Source: JAJDXW01 sp965202895 (GTDB taxonomy: Bacteria; Pseudomonadota; Gammaproteobacteria; HK1). Taken from it: DNA of 64,000 bases. The stretch covers positions 3,658,001 to 3,722,000 of the forward strand of contig OZ241901.1 in assembly GCA_965202895.1 (NCBI GenBank). Reading direction: 5' to 3'. The notes beneath the pieces were generated by a model. That model worked only from the letters and a program-made list of their open reading frames with translations, was not told the origin of the DNA and searched no databases. The first letter of the stretch is position 1, and each line of letters begins with the position of its first letter. Made by a program: the position numbers and the translations under genes. Positions 41,924 through 50,287 of the stretch are shown here, in pieces.

Positions 41924-44707
41924 GGCAGCCTGTCGGACTACCTGACGGGGAAGAGCCTGGGTCTGCCGGACCGGGACCTGCCGCGGGTGCCGGCGGCGTA
42001 CCGGGACGCGGACGGCTTCTTCCAGGCGTCCTACCTCACCCGCGGCCTGAAGTCGCTGCTCGAAGACGTTCTCGGACGGCTCACCGGCGTCCAGGGCAAC
42101 CGCGTGCTCAAGCTGCTGACGCCCTTCGGCGGCGGCAAGTCCCATACGCTCGCCGCGCTGCTGCACGCCGCCCGGTCGCGGGCGGCGCTCGACGCCCTGC
42201 CCGAGGCATCCGGGTTGCCGCGCCCCGAGCGGGTGCGCGTGGCGGTGGTGGACGGCCAGTTCTTCGACGCGCGGGTCGGCAAGCGGGCGCCGGAGGAGGG
42301 CTTCGCCGCGAAGACCGTCTGGGGCTGGATCGCGTGGGCGCTCGGCGGATCGGAGGGCTACGAGGTCGTCCAAGCGCAGGACGAAGCCCGGGTCGCTCCG
42401 GGCGGCGACGCGCTCGTCGCGCTGCTCAAGCGCGGCCCGAGCCTGATCCTGCTCGACGAGATCCTGGAATACCTCATCAGCGCCGGCGGGGTGCGCGTCG
42501 AACAGACCACGCTTCGCGACGAGACGCTGTCCTTCCTCAAGCGGCTGACGGTGGCGGTCGGAAACGTGGACGATGCGGTGCTGGTGTACTCGTTGCAATC
42601 GAGCAAACGCGAATCCCTCGAATACACCGACCTGCTTCGGACGGTGGAGCACCTGGCGGCCCGCAAGGACCAGCGCCGGGAGCCGGTGGAAGGCAACGAG
42701 ATCCTCAACGTGATCCAGCGCCGTCTGCTCTCCGGGCCGCCCGATCCGGCCGCTGCGGCAAGCGCGGCGGAATCCTGCCGGCAGGTGTTCACCCGGATGC
42801 GCCGCGCCTATGCGCACGGGGAGCCGGAACGCCGGCAGGCGGAGGAAGAAGGACTGGCGCTGCGCGACCGGATCAAGGCGTCCTATCCCTTTCATCCCGC
42901 CCTCGTCGATCTCATGCGGGAGCGCTGGGCGGCCATTCCCGACTTCCAGCGCACCCGGGGCGCCCTGCGTTTCCTGGCTGCCTGTCTTCGCGCCGCCCAC
43001 CGCGCCGGCGGCTCGCGGCTGCTCCTCGGTCCGGGGGACGTTCCCGTTCGCGATGCGGACGTGCGCGTCGCCTTCTTCAAGGAGGTCGGACAGCGGGAGG
43101 ACTTTCTGGCCTGCCTGGAGCATGACTTCGTCGGCGCCAACGCGAGGACGCGGCGGATCGACGACCGGCGCGCCCGCGAGGTGACGGCCGAATCCGGCAA
43201 GCAACCGGCCACCCGTCTCGCGACCGCCATACTCATGCACTCCTTCGGCGGCCTGCGGCGGGACGGGAGCGAGGAGGGGGACCCGCTGCCTCCGGGGATC
43301 GGGGAGCCCGACCTGCTGAGTGTCAGCATCGGCCCGGACCTCGACAACACCACCATCCAGGCGTGCCTCAAGGAGCTGAAGGAGCAGTGCCTGTATCTCC
43401 ATTTCGACGGCGTGCGCTACTGCTTCAAGAAGGACCCCAACGTCACCCTGCTGGTCGAGCAGGAGGCCGATGCCGTGTCGCGGGACGAAGATCGCATTCG
43501 ATCCCGCATCCGGCAGATGATCGAAGAACGCCTTGCCGGGCAGCGGTCGGCCATCGTCTGGCCGGCGAAGCCCGCCGACGTGCCGGACCGGGAGCCGCGA
43601 TTCCTGATCGCCTACCTGCCGCTGGAATTCGCCGCGCGGGCGGCCTCGGAGCAGAGACGGACGGCGCTCGGCATCTGCGAGAGCTACGGCAACCGTACCC
43701 GCGAATTCCGCAACGGCCTGGGCTTGGCCGTGCCGATGGCGGATCAGATCGAAGTCCTGCGGCGCGCCGTCCGTTACCTGCTTGCCGTGGAGCGCGTCCA
43801 GGGGAGGCAGCGCGAGCACAACCTCACGGATGCGCAGAAGAGCCAGCTCAGGGAACGCGGCGCTACGGAAAGGACGGGGGCCGAGTCCGCGCTTCTGAAG
43901 CTCTACGGAGAGGTCTGGCTGCCGTCATCCGATGGCGGCGCGCTCGCGATGGACACCGTCAGGATGGAAGGGCGTCCGCTTCGGACCACGTTGGACGAGA
44001 AGAAACGCGCCCTGATCCATCAACGCCTGACGGAGCTGCTGACCACCGTGCAGCGCCGGGTCTTCGAGACCGTGGCGCCGGGGAAGATCGTCGAGCTGTT
44101 CAAGGTCGGTGAAGACGGGTCCGAACCACCCGGTATCGCCGCTGACCGGATCGTGGCCGGGTTCTTCTCGTTCCTCGGCTTCCCGCGGCTGCTCACCGCC
44201 GATGCCTTGCGCAAGGCGGTCATGCGCGGGGTCGAGACCGGCCTCTTCGGCTACGCCACCGGTCGGCCCGACCTTGGCGAGGACGGCCGTTATCGAATCG
44301 ACAGGAGCCACGTCGCCTTCGGACGCAGCGTGGCGGAGGACGAGATCGATCTGGATTCGGGGTTCCTCATGCTCCCCGCGGCGCTTCCCGTCCAGACTGT
44401 CGAGGGCGCCGACGGAGACGAATCGCGGCCGGAACCCGGGACCCTCACCGGGGTGGAGTTCGAAGTCCGGGACCGCGGCGTACCCGATGATCCCGTGGCG
44501 CCCTCCATCGCGGATGAGAGCGAAGTCACCCTTTCGTTCACCGCCGAACGGGACGCGCTCTATGGCGCGTGGAACGCCCTCGCCAACCTCGCGGACTTGG
44601 CCGGCAAGGTCTCCGTCAGCGTCCGGGCGGAGGGCGCACTCGACAAGGCCAGGCTGGAGAACGGGGTTCTCGAACCGCTCCGGGAGCTCCGGCTGATCGA
44701 TGACTGA
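41828..44707 (+). CDS. DUF499 ATPase
   Basis: A protein of 959 residues. DUF499 proteins are large P-loop ATPases found beside DUF1156 methylases. Visible are LKLLTPFGGGKSHTLAALLH (Walker A at 98-107), a Walker B LILLDEILEYL near residue 205-215, VYSLQSSKRESLEYT, a central helical region (KASYPFHPALVDLMRERW), and a C-terminal part rich in beta strands. In candidate anti-phage modules it is thought to drive recognition or translocation. The ATG at 41828 is preceded by a detached methylase tail in the 223-bp repeat, so its own ribosome binding context is preserved although transcription from the methylase gene is now interrupted by the Argonaute insert. Confidence 0.9.
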   Translation: MSEAPRPWLECVDLHPDVLSDDFSEDVFALDLGSLSDYLTGKSLGLPDRDLPRVPAAYRDADGFFQASYLTRGLKSLLEDVLGRLTGVQGNRVLKLLTPFGGGKSHTLAALLHAARSRAALDALPEASGLPRPERVRVAVVDGQFFDARVGKRAPEEGFAAKTVWGWIAWALGGSEGYEVVQAQDEARVAPGGDALVALLKRGPSLILLDEILEYLISAGGVRVEQTTLRDETLSFLKRLTVAVGNVDDAVLVYSLQSSKRESLEYTDLLRTVEHLAARKDQRREPVEGNEILNVIQRRLLSGPPDPAAAASAAESCRQVFTRMRRAYAHGEPERRQAEEEGLALRDRIKASYPFHPALVDLMRERWAAIPDFQRTRGALRFLAACLRAAHRAGGSRLLLGPGDVPVRDADVRVAFFKEVGQREDFLACLEHDFVGANARTRRIDDRRAREVTAESGKQPATRLATAILMHSFGGLRRDGSEEGDPLPPGIGEPDLLSVSIGPDLDNTTIQACLKELKEQCLYLHFDGVRYCFKKDPNVTLLVEQEADAVSRDEDRIRSRIRQMIEERLAGQRSAIVWPAKPADVPDREPRFLIAYLPLEFAARAASEQRRTALGICESYGNRTREFRNGLGLAVPMADQIEVLRRAVRYLLAVERVQGRQREHNLTDAQKSQLRERGATERTGAESALLKLYGEVWLPSSDGGALAMDTVRMEGRPLRTTLDEKKRALIHQRLTELLTTVQRRVFETVAPGKIVELFKVGEDGSEPPGIAADRIVAGFFSFLGFPRLLTADALRKAVMRGVETGLFGYATGRPDLGEDGRYRIDRSHVAFGRSVAEDEIDLDSGFLMLPAALPVQTVEGADGDESRPEPGTLTGVEFEVRDRGVPDDPVAPSIADESEVTLSFTAERDALYGAWNALANLADLAGKVSVSVRAEGALDKARLENGVLEPLRELRLIDD

Positions 44708-44766
44708 TCCGGGCGAATCGCGGCTCCCCCGGTGGCGGTCAGCCTCATGCAAGGGAGGCGACTGAG

Positions 44767-44934
44767 ATGGCCCGCGCCGATCTGCTCCTCGATCTCGACC
44801 GCGCCGCCGCCGCGCAACCGAACGTACCATCCCCGGCCGGTGGAGAGGGTCCTGCGCTACAGCAGCTCGACCAGCGTGGCCACCACCCCGACCGCCACGA
44901 CCATCATGGAGCCGAGGCGCATCGTCAGGCGTAG
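44767..44934 (+). pseudogene. Probable truncated start of the next gene of the DUF1156-DUF499 operon
   Basis: After GGGAGG at 44753, the ATG at 44767 reads MARADLLLDLDRAA. This resembles what I remember as the start of the AAA ATPase that often follows DUF499 (MARADLLxxLVRAG...). Protein-like sequence ends after ~15 codons, and the frame stops at 44934 within the antisense of the DUF1640-like gene. If correct, the operon lost its distal gene at an island boundary here. The match is short and from memory. Confidence 0.35.
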
Positions 44935-45084
44935 CTCCAGCTTCTTCAGATCTTCCTTCATCGCCAGCTTCTCGTCGATCAGGTTCGCCTGCGAACGCGC
45001 CAGCACCTCGGCCTGAGCCTCCGGCATACCCGCTTCGGTCAGCTCCTTCACGAAGGCGTGGGAGTCGAATACGATCGTGCTCAT
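44857..45084 (-). CDS. DUF1640-like small membrane coiled-coil protein
   Basis: A protein of 75 residues: MSTIVFDSHAFVKELTEAGM, then EAQAEVLARSQANLIDEKLA, KEDLKKLELRLTMRLG and a C-terminal membrane helix (MMVVAVGVVATLVELL). It has the same plan as 4698-4934. The pattern FDxHAFVKxLxxAGxxxxxAE with a C-terminal anchor is typical of the DUF1640/CCDC90-like family. Function is unknown; it is perhaps an addiction- or phage-associated membrane factor. It runs against the defence genes and shares a direction with a small gene 22 bp upstream. Confidence 0.75.
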   Translation of the reverse strand: MSTIVFDSHAFVKELTEAGMPEAQAEVLARSQANLIDEKLAMKEDLKKLELRLTMRLGSMMVVAVGVVATLVELL

Positions 45085-45106
45085 CCGCGTTCCGAGCCTC
45101 CAACGC

Positions 45107-45280
45107 TCACGGCAGCTCTCTCCATGCGACGGCCACCGGGACGGCGGAATCCGCGAGACCCGGCAGCACGCTTTCGACGGGCGGCCGTCCCGCGCGGGCG
45201 AAGTGTAGCGCGTGCCGTCCGTCACGGTACGGCCGTGGCCCGCCCGCGCAGAGCCATTTCACGCTGGCCGACTTGCCCAT
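45107..45280 (-). CDS. Small protein upstream of the DUF1640-like gene
   Basis: A 57-residue protein, MGKSASVKWLCAGGPRPYRD then GRHALHFARAGRPPVESVLPG and VAVAWRELP. The ATG at 45280 has a strong aggaaggg about five bases upstream, and the stop is 22 bp before the DUF1640-like start, so an operon is plausible. No family is recognised. It sits between the DUF1640-like gene and a REP-like element. Confidence 0.45.
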   Translation of the reverse strand: MGKSASVKWLCAGGPRPYRDGRHALHFARAGRPPVESVLPGLADSAVPVAVAWRELP

Positions 45281-45753
45281 CGCCCTTCCTGAGAACGGTA
45301 CGTCTTGGGAACGGTGCATCCTGGGAACGGGCGTCTCGCCCGCATCGATCCGCGGCGGTCTTGCCATCCCATTTGCGGGCGGAACGCGCCGTTCTCAGGA
45401 CGCCCGTGTCGGGCGCCGCTCTGGTTCGGCCGAACCGGGTTCGCCCGCGCGTACCGAATTCCGCAGCGTGAAGCGGCCGTGGCCCGCCCGCGTCGCGCCC
45501 CGCGCCCCGGGACGCAAGGTGCTACATTGTCGCCGGGCGGGTCCCGACCGGAGCCCGCCCGGGGATGCTTCCCGGGGCCGGAAGGGGGGCGTCGGGCGCC
45601 CGCCGGCGAGGCCGCTCGTGGACGGCGCCGTCGCGCCTGCCGGACCGGAGGGCGCCCCGGATGCGCCGGCGCGGCGCAGGGTCCGCTTGCGGCGCCGCCG
45701 CCTCTCCCCGGGACCCCGCCGCCGCCCGATTCAACCGACGAGTACGGATCGCC
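45281..45753. other. Intergenic stretch before hyuA
   Basis: About 470 bp without a gene. It contains REP-like element copy 2 (45319-45400) and a GC-rich leader directly before hyuA. This is the right-hand edge of the accessory island. No promoter could be assigned with confidence, although hyuA must be transcribed from here. Confidence 0.4.
45319..45400. repeat. REP-like palindromic element, copy 2
   Basis: Imperfect arms tcctgggaacgggcgtctcg and (right) cggaacgcgccgttctcagga surround a core containing cggcggtcttgccatcccattt. The core is almost the same as in copy 3 (cggcggtcttgctgcccattt), so these two are one family; copy 1 shares the arms but not the core. Confidence 0.7.
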
Positions 45754-47823
45754 ATGAAGTCGTCACGAGCCGGGCGCCGCATCGGGGTGGACGTCGGCGG
45801 CACCTTCACCGACGTCGTGCTGAGCGACGGCGGCGCCCTGCGCACCGCGAAGGTCTCCTCGGTTCCGGAGGACCCGTCGCGGGGCTTCTTCACCGGCGTC
45901 GAGCGCGTGCTCGAGGGGGCGGAGGCTTCCGCTTCCCGGGAAGCGATCGATCTCCTGTTCCACGGCTCCACGGTCGCGACCAACGCGATCCTGGAAGGGC
46001 GGGGGGCGCGTACCGGCCTGCTGGTGACCGACGGCTTCAAGTACGTGCTCGAGATCGGTCGGGCCGAGATCCCGCGCCGCGAGAACCTCTTCGCGTGGGT
46101 GAAGCCCAAACGCCCGGTGCCGCCCCGCCTCATCCTGGAGGTGCCGGAACGGATGCGGCTCGACGGCGCGGTCGACCGCGCGCTGGACGAGGACCGGTGC
46201 CGGGCCGCCGCCCGGGAGCTCGGGGCGGCGGGGATCGACGCGGTGGCGATCGTCTTCCTCCACGCCTGGGCGAACCCCGAGCACGAGCGGCGCGCGCGGG
46301 ACCTCGTCCTCGACGAGCTCCCCGGCGCCGCGGTATCGCTCTCGAGCGACGTGCTGCCGGTCTTTCGCGAGTACGAACGATCGATGGCGACCGTGCTCAA
46401 CGCGCGGGTCCAGCCGATCGTCGGCCGTTACATCGAACGGATCGCGTCCGGACTCGGCGAGCGCGGGGTCGATGCGCCGTTCTTCGTGATGAAGTCGAAC
46501 GGCGGGATGTTCTCGCCGCGCGAGGCGGTCCGGGAGCCCATCCACCTGGCGCTCTCGGGGCCGGCCGCGGGGGTGCGCGGGGCGGCGTTCGTCGGGGCCG
46601 CGGCGGGTTGCCGCGACCTCATCGCCATCGACATGGGCGGCACCAGCGCGGACGTCTCCCTCGTCCGCGACGCCGCCCCCACCATCACGAAGGACGGCGA
46701 GATCGGCCCCTTTCCGCTTCCCGTCTCCATGGTCGACGTCCACACCATCGGCGCGGGCGGCGGGAGCATCGCTTCGGTGACCGCCGACGGCAGCCTCGTC
46801 GTCGGGCCGCGAAGCGCGGGCGCGGAGCCCGGCCCCGCCTGCTACGGCCACGGCGGGGAGGAGCCGACGGTGACCGACGCCAACCTGCTGCTCGGCCGCA
46901 TCCCGCCCCATCTCCTCGACGGCGAGATCGCCCTCGATCCGGCGCGCGCGGAGGCGGCGCTGCGCGAACGGGTGGCGAAGCCCCTCGGCATCGGGGTGGA
47001 GGCGGCTGCCCGCGGCGTGCTCGCCATCGTCAACAGCAACATGGCGGGCGCCCTTCGCGTGGTCTCGGTGGAACGGGGGCTCGACCCGCGCGCGTTCACC
47101 CTGTGCGCGTTCGGCGGGGCGGGGCCGGTGCACGGCGGCGACCTCGCCCGCGAGCTCGGCGCGCCCCGGCTGCTCGTGCCCCGCCACCCGGGGATCCTGT
47201 GCGCCCTCGGCCTGCTCGCGACGGACTTGCGCTACGATCTCGTGCGTACCCGCGTCCAGCGGGCCCCCGACTACGACGTCGCCGGGATCGCCCGCACCAT
47301 GCGGACGCTCGAAGAAGAAGCGGCCGCCCGCCTCGAGAGCGAGCGGATCGAGGAGCCGCGCCGGGAGCTTCGGCGCGCCGCGGATCTGCGCTACGCGCAG
47401 CAGGGGGTGGAGATCACGGTGGACTTCCCGGACGGCCCGGTGGACCGGGAGTGCATCGCGCGGCTCGTGGAACGCTTCCACACGCTCCACGAACGCCTCT
47501 ATACCTTCTCCGACCCGGAGGCGGCGGTGGAGCTCGTGAACTTCCGGGTCGCCGCGACCGGGCGCATGGACCGGCTCGAGCTGCCGCGCCTCCCGACCGT
47601 CGCGCCGGGGACGCCGGCGCCGGCGTCGGGCCGCCGCCCGGCCGACGTGGACGGCCGCGGGATCGCCCCGGTCCCCACCTGCCGGCGCGGCGACCTGCTG
47701 GCCGGGCACGTCGTCACGGGGCCCGCCATCGTCGATCAGCTCGATTCGACGACCCTCGTCGGGGCGGGGCGCAAGGCCCGCGTCGACGTCTACGGCAACC
47801 TCCTCGTGACGGAGGAGGGCTGA
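45754..47823 (+). CDS. hyuA: Hydantoinase/oxoprolinase A-type subunit
   Basis: A protein of 689 residues. The N-terminal actin-like ATP-binding domain has RIGVDVGGTFTDVVL and STVATNAILEGRGARTGLLV. A second nucleotide-binding region has IAIDMGGTSADVSLV and VHTIGAGGGSIA. FTLCAFGGAGPVHG and the C-terminal LRYAQQGVEITV follow. The family includes N-methylhydantoinase (ATP-dependent ring opening to N-carbamoylsarcosine), 5-oxoprolinase and acetone carboxylase subunits. The partner hyuB begins 3 bp downstream, and a soxG-like gene follows it, which favours a substrate leading to sarcosine. Substrate remains inferred. Confidence 0.92.
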   Translation: MKSSRAGRRIGVDVGGTFTDVVLSDGGALRTAKVSSVPEDPSRGFFTGVERVLEGAEASASREAIDLLFHGSTVATNAILEGRGARTGLLVTDGFKYVLEIGRAEIPRRENLFAWVKPKRPVPPRLILEVPERMRLDGAVDRALDEDRCRAAARELGAAGIDAVAIVFLHAWANPEHERRARDLVLDELPGAAVSLSSDVLPVFREYERSMATVLNARVQPIVGRYIERIASGLGERGVDAPFFVMKSNGGMFSPREAVREPIHLALSGPAAGVRGAAFVGAAAGCRDLIAIDMGGTSADVSLVRDAAPTITKDGEIGPFPLPVSMVDVHTIGAGGGSIASVTADGSLVVGPRSAGAEPGPACYGHGGEEPTVTDANLLLGRIPPHLLDGEIALDPARAEAALRERVAKPLGIGVEAAARGVLAIVNSNMAGALRVVSVERGLDPRAFTLCAFGGAGPVHGGDLARELGAPRLLVPRHPGILCALGLLATDLRYDLVRTRVQRAPDYDVAGIARTMRTLEEEAAARLESERIEEPRRELRRAADLRYAQQGVEITVDFPDGPVDRECIARLVERFHTLHERLYTFSDPEAAVELVNFRVAATGRMDRLELPRLPTVAPGTPAPASGRRPADVDGRGIAPVPTCRRGDLLAGHVVTGPAIVDQLDSTTLVGAGRKARVDVYGNLLVTEEG

Positions 47824-47825
47824 GC

Positions 47826-49766
47826 ATGGCCGCGACCCCCGCCCCGCCCGCCGCCCCGCCCGTCGATCCGCCCGCCGCTCCTCCTGCCGCGCCTTCCCCC
47901 TCTCCGGCCGCGGCCGGCCCTCCGGCCGACACGGCTCCCGATCGCATCACCCTCGATCTCGTGAACGGCATCCTCCAGGCGACCCGGGCCGAGATGGAGG
48001 CGCTCATCGAGCGCACCGCGATGTCGCCCTTCATTCGCGAGAAGAAGGACTACTTCACCGCGTTCCTCGACCGCGAAGGCCGGCTCGTCGTCAGCACCAG
48101 CCTCACCCTCGCCGGCAACCTGGTCGATGCGATCCTCGAGCACTACCCGCGCCGGACGATGCGCGACGGCGACCTCTACTGGTACAACGACTGCTACGCA
48201 TCGCACGGGGCGGTCTCGCACCTGCCGGACATGGCCTTCGTCATGCCGGTGTTCCACGAGGGGGAGCTCATCGGCTTCTCCGAGACCTGGGGCCATCTGT
48301 GGGACATCGGAGGGGCGGTTCCGGGGAGCGTCTCTCCCCATGCGACGAGCACCTTCCAGGAAGGCATCATGGTCCCGCCCGTGCGGGTCATGCGCGAGGG
48401 CGTCCTCAACGAGGAGGTGTTCCGCATCTTCGTCCGCAACTCGCGCTTTCCGGACATGATGCGGGGCGATCTGAAGGCCATCATGGCCGGATGCGCGCTC
48501 GGGAAGCAGCGTCTCGAGGAGGCCGCCCGGCGCTTCGGCGCGCCCGCCGTGCTCGCTGCCTTCGACCACCTGCTCGCACGCTCGGAGCAGGCCCTGCGGC
48601 GCGCCCTGGAGACGCGCGTCGCGGACGGCGAGTACGGGTTCCGGGACTTCATCGACTCCGACTCCGTCACCGACGATCCCTACTCGGTGCACCTCGCCCT
48701 GCGCAAGCGCGGCGGGCGCGTGGCCCTCGACTTCCGCGCGAGCTCCGACGAGGCGAAGGGCCCCATCAACTTCCTCATGGACGGCAGCGTCCCGAAGTAC
48801 ATGGCCGGGCTCTACCTGACGATGCACGAGCCGGAGGTCGGGATGAACGCCGGGTTCGAGCGGGCCGTCGACGAGGTGGCGACCCGTCCGGGAAGCCTCG
48901 TCGCGCCCCGGTTCCCCGCACCGCTCGGACTTCGTTCCCACACGATGTTCCGGGTGAACTCCGCCCTGTTCGGGGTGCTCGCCCAGGCGACGGGAGGGCA
49001 GTCTTCGGCCGCTTCCCCCGTCTACGTGCTCTACTACCTGCGCAGCCGCGACCCCGCCACCGGGGAGGCCACGCTCTGCATCGAGGGGCTCTCGGTCGGG
49101 TACGGCGCGCGCCCGTTCGCGGACGGGACGGACGCCCTCTACTACGTGGCCCAGGAGAACTATCCGGTGGAGTTCGCGGAGCTCGAATTCGGGGTCCGGA
49201 TCGAGGCGTTCCGCATCCACCCCGACTCCGGCGGCCCCGGGCGCTGGCGGGGGGGATGCGGAACGGTGCGGGACGTGCGGGTCCTCGCCGATGAGGCGGA
49301 GATCGCCCTTCGCATGGACAACTGCAAGTTTCCCGCGTTCGGGGTCGCCGGCGGCCACGCGGGCCGAAGCGGGCGCATCGTGCTCAATCCGGGGACGGGG
49401 AAGGAGCGGGCGCTGAAGACCATGAGCGACGGCAACCGGCTCGTCGCCGGGGACCTCGTGCGCATCATGACCCCGGGCGGGGGAGGGTGGGGCGCCCCGT
49501 TCGAGCGCCCCGCCAGGCAGGTGCGGGACGACGTGCTCGACGGGTTCGTCTCCCGGGAGAGCGCCCGCGAGGACTACGGGGTCGTGCTGGACGGGAGCAC
49601 GATCGACGAGGCGGCGACCCGGGCGCGGCGCGCGGCGCTCCGCGCCGCCCCCACCGGGATGTTCCATCGCGGAGGGTGGTTCGACGGCGAGGCTCCGGGC
49701 CGGGCTCCGGAGCAAGCTCTCCCGGATCGGGCCCCCGATGAGACTTTGGGCCGGGCGGCGGACTGA
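47826..49766 (+). CDS. hyuB: Hydantoinase/oxoprolinase B-type subunit
   Basis: A protein of 646 residues. After a Pro/Ala-rich N-terminal tail of ~35 residues, it shows the HyuB pattern: LVNGILQATRAEMEALIERTA, MSPFIREKKDYFTAF, GDLYWYNDCYASHGAVSHLP, GPINFLMDGSVPKY, and a glycine-rich C-terminal IMTPGGGGWGAP. It forms the catalytic heteromer with HyuA, which supplies ATP-dependent phosphorylation. It is coupled to the next gene by an overlap of the stop and start codons (TGATG). Confidence 0.92.
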   Translation: MAATPAPPAAPPVDPPAAPPAAPSPSPAAAGPPADTAPDRITLDLVNGILQATRAEMEALIERTAMSPFIREKKDYFTAFLDREGRLVVSTSLTLAGNLVDAILEHYPRRTMRDGDLYWYNDCYASHGAVSHLPDMAFVMPVFHEGELIGFSETWGHLWDIGGAVPGSVSPHATSTFQEGIMVPPVRVMREGVLNEEVFRIFVRNSRFPDMMRGDLKAIMAGCALGKQRLEEAARRFGAPAVLAAFDHLLARSEQALRRALETRVADGEYGFRDFIDSDSVTDDPYSVHLALRKRGGRVALDFRASSDEAKGPINFLMDGSVPKYMAGLYLTMHEPEVGMNAGFERAVDEVATRPGSLVAPRFPAPLGLRSHTMFRVNSALFGVLAQATGGQSSAASPVYVLYYLRSRDPATGEATLCIEGLSVGYGARPFADGTDALYYVAQENYPVEFAELEFGVRIEAFRIHPDSGGPGRWRGGCGTVRDVRVLADEAEIALRMDNCKFPAFGVAGGHAGRSGRIVLNPGTGKERALKTMSDGNRLVAGDLVRIMTPGGGGWGAPFERPARQVRDDVLDGFVSRESAREDYGVVLDGSTIDEAATRARRAALRAAPTGMFHRGGWFDGEAPGRAPEQALPDRAPDETLGRAAD

Positions 49767-50287
49767 TGGCGGGCTCGACCCCCGCGCCCCCTCCACGCCG
49801 CTCACCCTTCGGCGCGACCCGGCCGGACGACGTCCGGGCGCCGGGGGCGATCGTCCGGGTCGAGGGGCTCGACGGGCCGGAGGCGGAGGCCGTCGGGCGC
49901 GGCGGGTCGATCGAGCTCCTCGCGACCGGGCCCCGGATCTGGCTGGCGGTGAGCGACCGGGGCCCGGACGAGGTGCAGGCGGCGGTCGCGGCCGTCGCGC
50001 GGGGCGCCCCGGCCTGCACCGATCTCACCCACGCGCGGGTCGTCCTGCGGGTCGCGGGGGCCGATGCCCGCACCCGGCTCTCCCGGGGCTGCCCGATGGA
50101 CCTCGACAGCGTCGAGCCGGGCGCGGCCGCCGCCACCATGCTCGGTCCCTTCGAGGTCGTGATCCGGCGCGACCGCGAGCCCGACGCGTTCGACGTCTTC
50201 GTCTCGCGCAGCGTGGCCCGGTCCGCCCGGGCGTGGCTCCGCGGGATCGACCCCCCCGCGGAGCCTTCCCCGGAGACCCCGGCATGA
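49766..50287 (+). CDS. soxG: Sarcosine oxidase gamma-subunit-like protein
   Basis: A protein of 173 residues. Its middle and end follow the SoxG/GcvT-like plan: ATGPRIWLAVSDRGPDEVQA, ACTDLTHARVVLRVAGADAR, LSRGCPMDLDSVEPGAAAAT, and FDVFVSRSVARSARAWLRG. SoxG completes the alpha-beta-gamma-delta tetramer. The soxBDA genes 38 kb upstream have no gamma gene, and here one follows hyuAB. The simplest reading is that both groups once formed a single operon. An N-terminal ~25-residue Pro/Arg-rich tail is unusual. The main alternative is another small GcvT-like protein specific to hydantoinase clusters. Confidence 0.75.
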   Translation: MAGSTPAPPPRRSPFGATRPDDVRAPGAIVRVEGLDGPEAEAVGRGGSIELLATGPRIWLAVSDRGPDEVQAAVAAVARGAPACTDLTHARVVLRVAGADARTRLSRGCPMDLDSVEPGAAAATMLGPFEVVIRRDREPDAFDVFVSRSVARSARAWLRGIDPPAEPSPETPA

